Source: Onchocerca volvulus (taxonomy: Eukaryota > Nematoda > Chromadorea > Rhabditida > Onchocercidae). From it: a stretch of 64,000 nucleotides of DNA. Positions 1 to 11,900 of the stretch are shown here, one piece after another. Position numbers and translations under genes: made by a program. The first letter of the stretch is position 1. Every line of letters starts with the position of its first letter. The notes below the pieces were generated by a model. It worked only from the letters and a program-made list of their open reading frames with translations, was not told the DNA's origin and did no database searches. The stretch covers positions 380,564 through 444,563 of the forward strand of contig HG738139.1 of NCBI GenBank assembly GCA_000499405.2. The letters run 5' to 3'.

Positions 1-1631
1 GAAAATTTGTTATATATCGTACAAAATCCAAATTCTCAAGAAAAAAAAGTTCATAACATATTATTTTTCTTTTATGATTCCTCTTTTAGACTTGATTACA
101 ATATTGCATAGTAAAATAAATTAAAACTTTTTTTTTTTGCAACAAAATGATGACAATAAAATTATAAAAAATAATCGTACCTTTTCCTTTCACTCATTGC
201 TAATACCTTTTCCTGTTTTCGATCAGCTTTAAATAAAATTTTAAATTCATTTCAGATAGTAATTAAGATTACTATTTTTTGATATTCTAACTGCTATTAT
301 TGCTTTTGATGTTTTAATTCCCATTATTGCCAATTTTAAAGTAAGCTGCGGAACGAGAAGTATGTAAGATGAAAACAAGTTTTCAATCTGCGTAAAAAGA
401 ATGGCTAAAGTAATATATGCCTTATAGTCGTTTGCTTCGAAAAATAAAAATTTCCAAATCTTAGATTTCGATTTCAATTTTTTTTTTTTGTCAGCCAATT
501 AGTAATATTACTGAAAAATTAAAAACGTGGAAACTTGAGAGCAAAATTACTATTTAATATCCTAAAGATTGATATTTTGGATAATAGCAATCATCGAATT
601 TTTTTTGCATACTTAAAAAATATTAATTATTCGGAAGAAGCTAATTCTAGCATTTATATTTTACCAAAATTGAAAAATTCACAATCGGTTAAAGATGAAA
701 GGAAGTTTTACACGGATGTTCATAACATCCAAAAATGAAGTAAAAAGTAACTTCATTCAGTTCGAAAGCATGAAAACATCTTTAATGTTTATTAAATAAA
801 CATTTAAAGATTTTCAAAGACGGAAAGAAATTTTTCGTTAAATAAATTGTGAAAATTCCCAAGTACTTCGAGATTCATTAGTTCATTATCGAAGAAAGGA
901 AAAAAAAAGGTAATAAAAGCGCTAAATTTATTTACAATTGGAAATATCTGCAGCGATTTTGATTGATGAAAAACCATTTTATAAATGAAAATTTTTTCCC
1001 ATAAATCGTTAAAACATGGTAAATATGATTTATGAATTTTTTTCGAGAAATATGAAAAAATTTTTTTAAATCTTAAAATATGAATGCTTTAGATAAAAGC
1101 TTTTTTGATGAGAAATAGATTGAATGATAATAATATTAAGAATATCGCTATATGAAATAAATTCGAGGAAGCAAATAAATAAATGTAATAAGTAAAGTAA
1201 CGAAATGATAAAAAGTTAAAGCAAATACTGGCAGAAATTTCAAATAAAATTATGAAAAAGTAATACAAAGTTGAAACGAAAAATATTTTATTTTACAATG
1301 AATTTTAAGTAAACTTCTGAAAAGATGACAAAGAAAATACACACTGCAGCGAATTTCAAATCAAACTTCCAATTTTAGTTTTAAGTAGGGAAAAAAGCAA
1401 AAAAAGAAAAAAAAAAGGAAAAAATTCTATTATGTATGACAATTGCATGACATGACATTTTGTTAATGTCTACAGAAATATTTTTCTTCCTATGACACAA
1501 AAAAGAATAAGATTCCGAGATGACGCATATCAAATCGAATTCTTTTTCATTAATTAATTGATGAAAAAGAGTTTATATTGCATTATGTGGAAAATGTTGA
1601 AGGACACAAAAAAGTGAGAGCTTCCCATTAA

Positions 1632-1871
1632 ATGGAAGAGCAAAAAGTTGAATCAAATATAAAAAAAAAAGATAGAAGGAAAAAAGCAAGTAAAAATTTG
1701 TTGGATAATTTTGATTTAAGATCAATTTTTGAATTTATAACAGGTTTGTTCCATCTTTTCAATTTCAGCCTTTCATTGCAAAAAGCAAGTTTTCAACTTA
1801 AACGCACTGTACTGCGTCTTGATGCAAAATTTAGAGAAAATTTGCAAGAAATTATTACGCAACTGCTATAG
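1632..1871 (+). CDS. Possible small ORF, 79 residues, unknown
   Basis: This ORF runs from an ATG to a TAG and encodes a lysine-rich N-terminus (residues 1-25) followed by a mixed hydrophobic/basic segment that could form an amphipathic helix. There is no polypyrimidine-AG trans-splice site directly before the ATG. A GTTTGT...TTTCAG pair inside it (about 1744-1770) would be too short for an ordinary nematode intron. I recognise no family. It may simply be a chance open frame in AT-rich DNA. Confidence 0.2.
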   Translation: MEEQKVESNIKKKDRRKKASKNLLDNFDLRSIFEFITGLFHLFNFSLSLQKASFQLKRTVLRLDAKFRENLQEIITQLL

Positions 1872-3621
1872 TTAATTCATATCTTAAATTTTTATCGTTA
1901 TAAAAAAATTTGATAATTTTAAAATTATTAAATTTCGCTTATTTTTAATGAAATGTAAATTGAATGAATTATCACTGATAAATGATGGAGATAAACTTTT
2001 TGGAAATAAGGTGGGAAAAAAAAGAAAGGAGTACGGTAGTTTTTTAAGTGAACCTTAAAACATTTTTCGCTAATTTTCACCTCCTTCAATATTTCTCCTT
2101 TCCTTTTCATCCTTTAAAATAAAGATAAACAGCTACCAAATTCTTAAAACAAAGCAAGTCATTAATGGAGTTTAATTTTGAAAATGCTTGAAGGCGGAGT
2201 TGAAAATTTAATTCTAGAAGAATTGTATAAAAGGAGCTCTGGTCGTTAATGACATTTTTTTTTCCTTTCCGGAAACTTGCTCAATTTCTTCCGAATATAG
2301 TTCTTAAAATATTGATGACTGTATTTTGCAGCATTCTTTTTTCATTTGCTATCTTTTTTTATTTGTTAGGTCCATAAATTTACCTGAAATTACTACGTCT
2401 ATAATCTGTACATGTACGAACATAACTTGGTTATCAAATGTAGCATTCCTTTATGTGTAATTTCCAAAATCCTATAGTACTTAAAAGTAGCATTATTCAT
2501 TGATTACTGAAGACTGAAAGATGAAATTCGACAAAAAACAAAGATGATGTTTTGCTGCTAATTTTATTATTGGTTTTACCACGTTATATTTTTAATATTT
2601 TTTTATTTTGACTAGTCATTAATTTTTAAAAATAGAATATTTAAACTCATATAATTACTATTTATTCATAAAAAGTTATTTTTCATCAGGTTTAAAATTA
2701 ATTTTCTACTGATTATTTGATATTTCATAAAATGACTAATTCTTAGCTTTCCAAAAAAAAAAAAAATAAAATATTATCGAAAGGATGCTATGGATGCAAT
2801 TTGAACTTTATAATATTGCATAGCATGATATGTTTTCTACACTATTTGAAATTTACATCAATCAAATTAATCTTTTTGTCGTGCGACACTTTAATTTCCC
2901 ATAAAAAATCAATCAATTCTGTCACATTGAAACATCAATTAAAAATGAAAAATTCAAATGTCCAAAAATTATAATTTATCTTATTTATTATGATATGATC
3001 TCATGAACAAAAGGTTGCATATGCATTCTACTTTGCATACTGTTTTACTTTACATACTATACTTTTATTCTACCATACCGTAATTTTACTATACCGTATG
3101 CCTTCGATATGAGATTCCTGAAATTTTTTGTCCTTTTTTTTCTTCAATGAATTTAGAATAATTTGTTAAAATGTAAAACAAAACATAATATGGTCTTTCC
3201 TATTTTTTGAAGTAAAATTTAGTTTTCTTGTGATTAAATTTTTTACGTAAGAAGAATTTCTTCGTGCCATTTATTCAATTCAAATATTCTATCTATGCTT
3301 ATAAAATCTATTGATTACATTTATTTAAAGCATGTAACACTATCAATCTAGTCTAAAATTCACCGTTTTTCGATCATTCAATTAAATTATTTAAAAAAAA
3401 AATTGGTTTAATTTAATTTCTCTTTTCAATTGTATTTTTTTTTGAAATTTTGCCACTGATATAAAATTCAACTCTTTATAGAATAATTTACTTATTTCAA
3501 GTATTTTATCTGATTTTTATTACCAAGTTTTAAAATTTCATAGTAATTTGCTATTGTACTTTCACTTTTAATTCTTTTTTTTTTCAATTCTCAGTTTTTA
3601 AATTTCGCAAAGTTTCCGACT

Positions 3622-3655
<34 letters not shown>

Positions 3656-6600
3656 TTTGTTTAGTAGCATTCTTTATCCACTGATTACCACCAATAATTG
3701 TAATTCTTATCTTAATCATTGCAAATAATCAAACAATAGGTATTGGATTAGAATTTTCTTCAGTTTTCATTATTTTTAATATTTTCTTAGATTGAATAAC
3801 TTCACTACTTCAATTCATAACTCAATCAACTTCATTACATCTCTGAATTTTTTTTCCGTTTTTTTATACGAACAATTAATTTTCTAGCTCTTTTTTCTTT
3901 CTTCCATAGTTTTACTCATTTTACTATCGAACTTCTCTTTCAAATTAGTCATTAATCAACAAACACAGATGTTAATCTTACTAGTAGTGACTAAAAACAT
4001 CTGTATTAAACTTTCTCACACTTTCTCAACTATTAAATTTACGCTTCCATCAGTTCATCTTTTTAAAGAGCATTGATATTGATATGATGATATCGGTTTT
4101 CAGCCGGTTTTTCAACTAACATGCAATATCAATATGTTAGTAGTGCCTGATTTTTCCAGTTTCTAATTCCTTGAATTCCTAATTTCATTTTATTACTTTT
4201 TTCCGGTCTCAACATAATGACATTGAAATTCTTGAGTTATCAGTTTAAGATTATTGTTTTTATAAAGAAAAAATATTTTTTGCTTTCCACACTTAAAACT
4301 GAATCTTATGTTTGTTGTTTATTTGATTGAATTTATTCACTCATATTCTTACTTCATTCGTTGCAACCAAAAGCCAATATGTCGAAGAAATATCAAACTC
4401 TTTATTATATTTTTGTTTTAAATTTTTAGATTTAAGGCGAGTATTTTTTTAAGCCAAGATTGTAGACCAAACTCAAAAATAAAGAAAAAAAAACCTAAAC
4501 AAATGAAAACAAGTTCCACTTCTTCATATGATATTTCTTTTATGCAAATTGTAATTTACATTAATGGCAAAAAATTTCAAAGAAAAAAATAAATATTTTT
4601 TGTCTTCTTTTGTGATCAAATAATGAGTAAGATTTTCATTTTATTCTAAATAATCCTAATCATAACATAAATAATCGAGTTTTGAAAAACACGAAATAAG
4701 AAACCATTAGCCTAATGGAATAAGAAGGCAAAGTATTCTATGAATTTATTGAAATTTGAAGAAGCAGTAAGATATCAATAAAAATGTTAATGATACTGGC
4801 ATGGAATTCATCAAATAAATTCAGAAGACAATATATCAAGCAATTTAAAAATCGAATAACAGAATTAGAATACAGATGGAATCTAAGATAAGGACTAAAA
4901 ATTGAGGGCTGAAGTGAAAGAGAGAATTCTTTTTTTTTAAATGATAATGAAATAAATTAAACATAGAAAGAAATATTTACTAAACAAAATACTTACAAAA
5001 TCAAATTTAGGGAATTTAGAGAAATAATACGATTCAAAAATTCCTGCTTCTTGCCAGAAATTGCCGCAGTTTCTAATCAAAAATTCTTTATCTTAATAAC
5101 ACTGTGTGATGATGTGGGAAATTTGTTTATTAATTAATTTGATGTTTGATCTGAAAGCTTTAATTATCAAAGATTAATACTGAAAAATTTTCTCATCGGA
5201 TTTTATTGTTAATTGAAAAGATTAATACGAATTTTACTAAAAAATTAAAATTTTAACGAATTGTTTCATTGCAAAAGAATAATGCGTTTTGCAAATGTGC
5301 TGCAACTAATGATGAAAATGCACCCTTTTTAATCTAAGGTTACCCAGAAAAAATGGATCATAAGTGGTACCATCTATTGGTAAATGGTACCAACAAATGG
5401 TACCAATTATTACAAAAAGGCTTAACTGAGAATATTTTCGGTTTATGTATCGATAGTTTTTATTGCATAAATAAATGCCAAAAAATTTTAATTTACAGAA
5501 AAATGAGAAACCTATGTCAGAATTAAAAATCAAATTTTCTTAAATTAAAAATTTTTAATTTGAAATTTTTTAAAAACAAAATTATTTTAGACAAAAGAAA
5601 AATACATTATGTTAATATATAAATTAGAAAAAAAAAGAAAAAATTCTGCCAACATGTCAAATAGAGGGAAATAGCAATATGCTAAATAAAAGGCTATTAA
5701 GCAAGGATTCATTTCTTCTTTCAACGATTTCAAAATTTTCCATTATTTCACTCTTCCACAAAACCTGTTGAAGAATCGTTGTACTAGAAGTAACCGGCTT
5801 GATATAACACATGAAAATTCATATTTATTCACTTCAGTGATTATATAATCATTTACTTCAAATTAGTTTCCATGCTAAAACTTTTGATTAATAATTACTA
5901 CTAAGTTTTTCTTCCTTTTCTTCATTGCTGAAATTAATTTGATAAATTTTCTTAATTAATTATTAATCAGAAATATCTCCTTGTTTAATAATGCGATGAA
6001 ATTAAATTTTTTTTGCTGCCAAACATATTTTATTTTTCCCTCCAAATTTTGGTAAAATAATTTCTCATTTTTTCATATCAACATATTTCATATTTTTTTC
6101 AATTTCAGTAAATTAAATTTTACTCTTAGTATACTTATTTATCAAATTTTTAATAAAACACTAAAGATGGAGAGATTTCTCGTTTTTTATAAATTTTTTT
6201 TGCAGAAGAAAATGTGGTTTTTTTGTAAAGTTTTAGTGAGTTGTTTGTTTATAAAAAACTAATGTACATTGCAAACACAAACTTTGTAGAAATATTACAT
6301 ATATAAAATGTTAAACTCAAACGTTTAAATCACAAAATTAGAAACTTTCCTCATGCTTCTACATGCATTATGAAAAACTTTGCTTGCTTTTCTGGAAATT
6401 TGATAATAACTTATCAAAATTTGATCTTTGATTATTTAATTTGAAGATTTTTTTCAAGTTTTTTATGTTTTTCTATGTTTTAGTAAAACAACGAAATGAA
6501 TATTTTATTCAATAACTATAAGCTGTAACTATTTCTAATTTCTGCAGTTTCAGTCTTCTGATCAATCAATTTATTAACAATTTTTGGTGGGATGATTAAA

Positions 6601-6748
6601 AACATATGTGAAAAAAAATTCCTTTACAAATTCAATTTCAAATTTATGCTTTTACTTTAAAGCTTTCGCCACAACCAGTTAACTTCTTTATTCTTCTTCG
6701 TTTCTTTTCGATCGTTAAGAAATCAGAAAAAATAACAGTCAACTAACT

Positions 6749-6795
6749 AACTTATGATTTGTAACACTAACTTGTTGTGTTACAAATCATAAGTT
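6749..6795. repeat. Perfect 19-bp inverted repeat (hairpin)
   Basis: Arms 6749-6767 and 6777-6795 are exact reverse complements (AACTTATGATTTGTAACAC) around a 9-base spacer. A third partial copy of the arm, with one change, follows at 6809-6824. No gene lies beside it. It could be a small foldback element or a template-switch product. Confidence 0.85.
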
Positions 6796-8487
6796 ACAAA
6801 TCTTACAAACTTATGATTCGTAACTTTAAGAAGGAAAAGATGTTGAAAAAGAAGTGCAGGAGATAGTACTAAACCTATAAACACAAATATTCATTTTTTT
6901 ATTCGATAGAGAAAGATCATTATAGAACACAACACACTAAAGAGAGAAAAATTAAACTTGAATTAGCTTGGATTGATTACGGTTTTCATCATTTTTTATC
7001 TTGCGCCTTGTTAATTAATCATGCTTAATGAATCTGCAATTTTGTATTGTTGACAATAAAATTGTATTCTTTTAATAAAATCAAAGAGAATATCGAATTT
7101 CTCACATCACTGATTACATATTCAGTACAATTCATTCTTGACAGTCGCATAACTGCAAATCGAATCTGATCTTATCCGAATGATAAATAATACTACAGTA
7201 CAATTCTTGAAAACAATCACGATTATGCCATCATGAGACATTTTTTCGCATTTATGAATGAATATATTCGCAAAATTAAAAGCGAAAAAAAGAAAAGGTT
7301 TATGGTTTAATTTATTTCTGAGGTTAAAGGTCACGATAAGAATCAAGCTAATCAGATACAGAATAATTTTTTTATTGTTCAAATTAGTACATTTACGCAT
7401 ATTTTTCACGATGGAAAATCATTACTGCTTCAGCGTTGTGATAAGTTTTTTGAACCGGCTTTCGTTAAACGAATTTGCTAAATTCGTTTTTTGACAATCA
7501 CAATTTTTGACAATCAATCGATATTGCCGTATTTAACTATTATAGCACTATATAGCACTATTATACAAGTTAGCGGAGATAACACGAATGCATAAATAAA
7601 AACTAATACAGTAATTATGATGAAAATCATGAATAACATTGAAATTTCTTAAAGATTAATAATTCTATTGCAAATGTACTAAGTTGCAAAATACATTGAT
7701 TTGTAACGAAAAAACAAACAAGGTCGTCTTTACAAATATAGTTGAATGACTTTTCAGTTGACCTCCTTTAATCAAATATTTCTCACAGAAATCATCTTTT
7801 TATCTCACTATTTAACTTAATTCTTTTTTGTCTCATGAAAAAATTAACCAAATTTTATTATAAAGACTGAAAAATTTCTCAAAATTCGAAAATTTAATAT
7901 TTTGACCGAGCCGAAATTTGAATCTATTCTTGAGAAATTTTAACTAAGGTAAAAATAAAAGTTTAAAGTTATTCTCTAAAAGTTTATTATATTGTAACTA
8001 TTTTACAAATAAAAAATCTTTTTCAAAAATTCATTACATTTCTGAATTTTTTCCTGAGTTCATTATATTTTGACAGTAAATAAAGATCGAATAATTCCAT
8101 ATCATTTTCTTTGTCCACTTATTTTCTATAATAATAATTCCTTCTGTTTATTACTTTTATTCTATATAAACAAGATTTCTATAGTTTAAAAAAATTTTCA
8201 GTTCTTTTTATTTGTGCAAAAAAAAGTTAAAAAATTTTTAATTCTGATAAATGTTTTCCAAATATATTTTTTTGGCAGAAGTATTAAAAATGCGAAAAGT
8301 TTTTTGCTTCTGAAATATCTTCCCATTCTTCCCATGGATTCTAAAATACTTTGAAAATGTTGAAGTGAAAAGAAATGAGCTAAAAAATTTCATCATTTGA
8401 ATTATCCAATTGAAGCGATACTTCGACTTGTTGAGCAACTTCAGTAACAATTAATCTCGACAAACACACACATCATTTCTAGCAGAA

Positions 8488-8921
8488 ATGAAATTATTTT
8501 ACTTCTTTGCAACATTTTTATTACCTCCGACATTTGGTCAACAACAACTGCAATTCATGCAAAATTGTGATGAAGCACCGACAGAAGAAGCGAGACGTGC
8601 ATGCATAATGGTAAAAAATATTCGAGTATTCATTACTCCTTTTCCGATGATTTCTACAATTCTATTTAATTTTTTAAAAATTTCTAAGTAATTATTTTTT
8701 TCAGTTTTGAAAAATTATAACAATTCCATTCATTTTTTTTTGATTTATTTACTATTTAGCAATAAAATATTTATCTGCACAATATCTTTTTTCCCGGATT
8801 CGAAAGTTTTATGCGATTTGTTTACTTTACAAATTAACTGGTAAATTCTTTTTAGACATAAAATATGAATGTTGAAATTTCTAAAAAATTGGAATTTTAG
8901 TTAAATTTGATCCATTTATTC

Positions 8922-8965
<44 letters not shown>

Positions 8966-11900
8966 ATGACAAACGTTGAAATTTCAATGACAATAAGCTT
9001 TTCAGTTGCATCAAATGGCTCGTAATTCAAGAACAACAAATCAAGTAGTTCCACCAGTACCACCCCAATTCCTTCAACCAGCTCCGTTGAATCCGTACGC
9101 AAGAGGTCAGATAGCAAGCCATCCGTACGACTGTATGACGATCACCTGTTTGTGTCCATTCTTCCAGGCTAGTCAATTCAGTTAATTACTAGAATTAATT
9201 ACTTGTTTACACAATATTTACCGATTCACTTCTTTCGATTTCATCAACCATGAACAAATGAATATAAATACAGAAATAAATAAATACATGTAATAAATCA
9301 ATTCTTCACTTTTCCATTTACTTATTCTTATCTTTAAATTTGGGATTAATCATTTAATTTGCATTCTAAATTTGAACTTTTTTTTTATAAATTGGAATTG
9401 AATTTTCATTGGAAATGAAAGAAATGCGATAAAATGAAAGTCTTAAGGGTTCAATCGGGCCTCAGAATCAGTGTATACTACGGAATGGTCAACTTTTGAC
9501 CATGGCATATCGCAAGGAATACAGAATGCTCACCGAGGAAGAACGTTTAAGATTTCTTAATGCGATAACAATGCTGAAGCGAAGTGGTGAATACGATCGC
9601 ATGAGCATAGAGCATCAGGAGGTCAATTCCGAGTTTTAGTTTATTTTCAAATTCGAAATTTTTAAAATTCAAGTTCTAAGATCATTAAAGTTACGATTAA
9701 ATTTTTGATTGCTTGAAAGTTGACTATATTATTCTTTTTCAAACCATTAGATTTTGGCATAATTAGTTTTAGATTTTAATCTCGATTGGCTCACAATATA
9801 AATTTCAGTAATTAAATTTATCATAGCAGATGATTCTGATATTGCAGGTGGGCCAAGGCAGTGGCGCGCATTCAGGACCCGGATTTTTACCATGGCATCG
9901 TGAATTCGTAAAACGGTACAATTTTGCTTGAAAAGTTTTTTTAAGATCATTAAAATAAAAAATGGATTTAATTTTTTTTAATTTTGAAATCTTGGATTTC
10001 AGATTTGAAATTGCGCTTCGTTTAATTGATCCAGAAGTAACACTACCATATTGGGATTGCGTTATGGATAACTACTTGCCGGATCCGAGGGATTCCATCT
10101 TCTTTAGTACAATTTTCATGGGTGAAACTGATTTCTTCGGTAATGTTATCACTGGACCGTTTGCTTATTGGAGCACAATTGACGGACGAAATGCTATAGT
10201 GAGGTTAGTAATTAAACTAATAAAAAAGTTCAGCTATCATTCGATATAATTAAAAAAATTAAACTTTAATTATTCATTTCTTTTAATTTTGAATAGATAT
10301 GATAGTAATTTTGGAATTAGTTTAATTCGATTACCATCTATCATTTTATGAAACTAAGAGGAGAATGTGGAAGAGATTATTTTCAAAGAAAATAAGAATA
10401 ATAAACTTCAAATAGAAACAAATGTCAAATTTATACCTGAAATTGAAAATAAATTCGTCCTTTTTAGTTTTCAATGGAAAAAATTCTAAATTTTTAGAGC
10501 TCTTGGTGAAAAAGGAAAATTGTTTACTGAATTTGATCTTGCCGACATCTTATCACAAACATCAATCGAGCAAATTATGGCTTATACTGCACCATTAGAT
10601 GGTATGCCTATAGGTTTCCAAATAAATAAACCCTATTTTTATTTCATTAAATTACAATTACAATCATCTATATATTAGTAATGGATAAAAATCAAATTTC
10701 ATTTTCTTTTTATAATTTAAATAATTCAATCTTACAATTTAAATCTATTCTTATTTTTATAATTGTAATTCAAAAATTATGATTATTTCATAAAAAGTAC
10801 TTTAAAAGCTTTAAATTTTCTCCTGGACTAAAAATTTTTTTTTTTTTTTTGGTTTACTTAATTTTATTAATCCGATCAAATTCAAGCGATTTCTGAGCAC
10901 AAATAACCGATAAGATGTATTATTGAATTCTTAATTACATGATTAACAAATTAAGTTTACGAGAAAAAATTACTTGAAAAATTATTTTATTGGTAATCTT
11001 GTACGCATATGATAAGATTTTCCTATTAAAATTAAGTTTGTACAACTTTTAGTTATTGTTTTTCCAGTTAAATTCATTGAATGAAAATTTCAAGAGTAAA
11101 TTCATTGCACAAATCAAATTTTTACAATTTATTTATTTCCTTCAGGTTGTCCATTTCCACCAGCATTTACTGCCCTTGAATACACACATTCATTCGTCCA
11201 TCTTTGGATCGGTGGACACATGGAACCACCGGAACAGTCCTCGAATGACCCCATCTTCTACGGCCTTCATGCGTTTGTTGATTTAATCTGGGAGGTATGG
11301 CGACAAAACCGACAATCACCGTGGGCTCGAGAAAATGCATGTTTTATCAGTCAGATGATTAATATCAGTTATTGTGAGAATTGTACTATAATATACAAAT
11401 TAGCTCTTCACCAATACTCGAATGGATTGGCAGAGAATTCAAAATTAAAAATGAAATAGGAATAAGTTGTATTACTTAAACAATACAATGATTTGATTAG
11501 AAAGCAATATTATTAATATTATAAAAGACGAAATTTTGAAAATTTAGAAAGAGATTTTTCATTACTTAATTGTTTAATTTCTTTTCAAGTAATTCATTTT
11601 TAGATATATTCGCAAGACATTGAGCAATGCGCAGATCCACAACACTTCAGTTATGCTACGATGCGACCATTTAATTTAATTAATCGTGATGGTTGGTTAA
11701 CAATTTTATCCCTTATTTTTCCTTTAAATTCTTTTACATTTTTCCAAATTTAATAAATACTAATAAAATTTTAGAACTTAATAATGCTAAGATTAAAATA
11801 ATAACAGTGGTTATGTTTCGTTGAAAAGAATAGTTGTAATAAAGTAATGCTCTATTTTAAGTTTAAAATTTAGTTTCAAAATTTTAACCTATTAAATTTG

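Larger units (their letters stand above)
1..8480. other. AT-rich intergenic region, no convincing gene
   Basis: I find no exon chain with consistent splice phases on either strand. Open frames here are short, start at non-ATG codons or run through homopolymers. The stretch holds a 28-base A run at 3627-3654, a strong hairpin at 6749-6795 and three TGGTACCA palindromes at 5365-5405. An isolated ORF at 1632-1871 is listed separately. Regulatory DNA for the downstream tyrosinase could lie at the right end, but no specific site can be supported. Confidence 0.6.

Noticed and set aside
247..498. Minus-strand 83-residue frame with hydrophobic stretch
   Set aside because: It starts at TTG, is preceded by an in-frame stop and runs through a 12-base homopolymer; no splice or family support.
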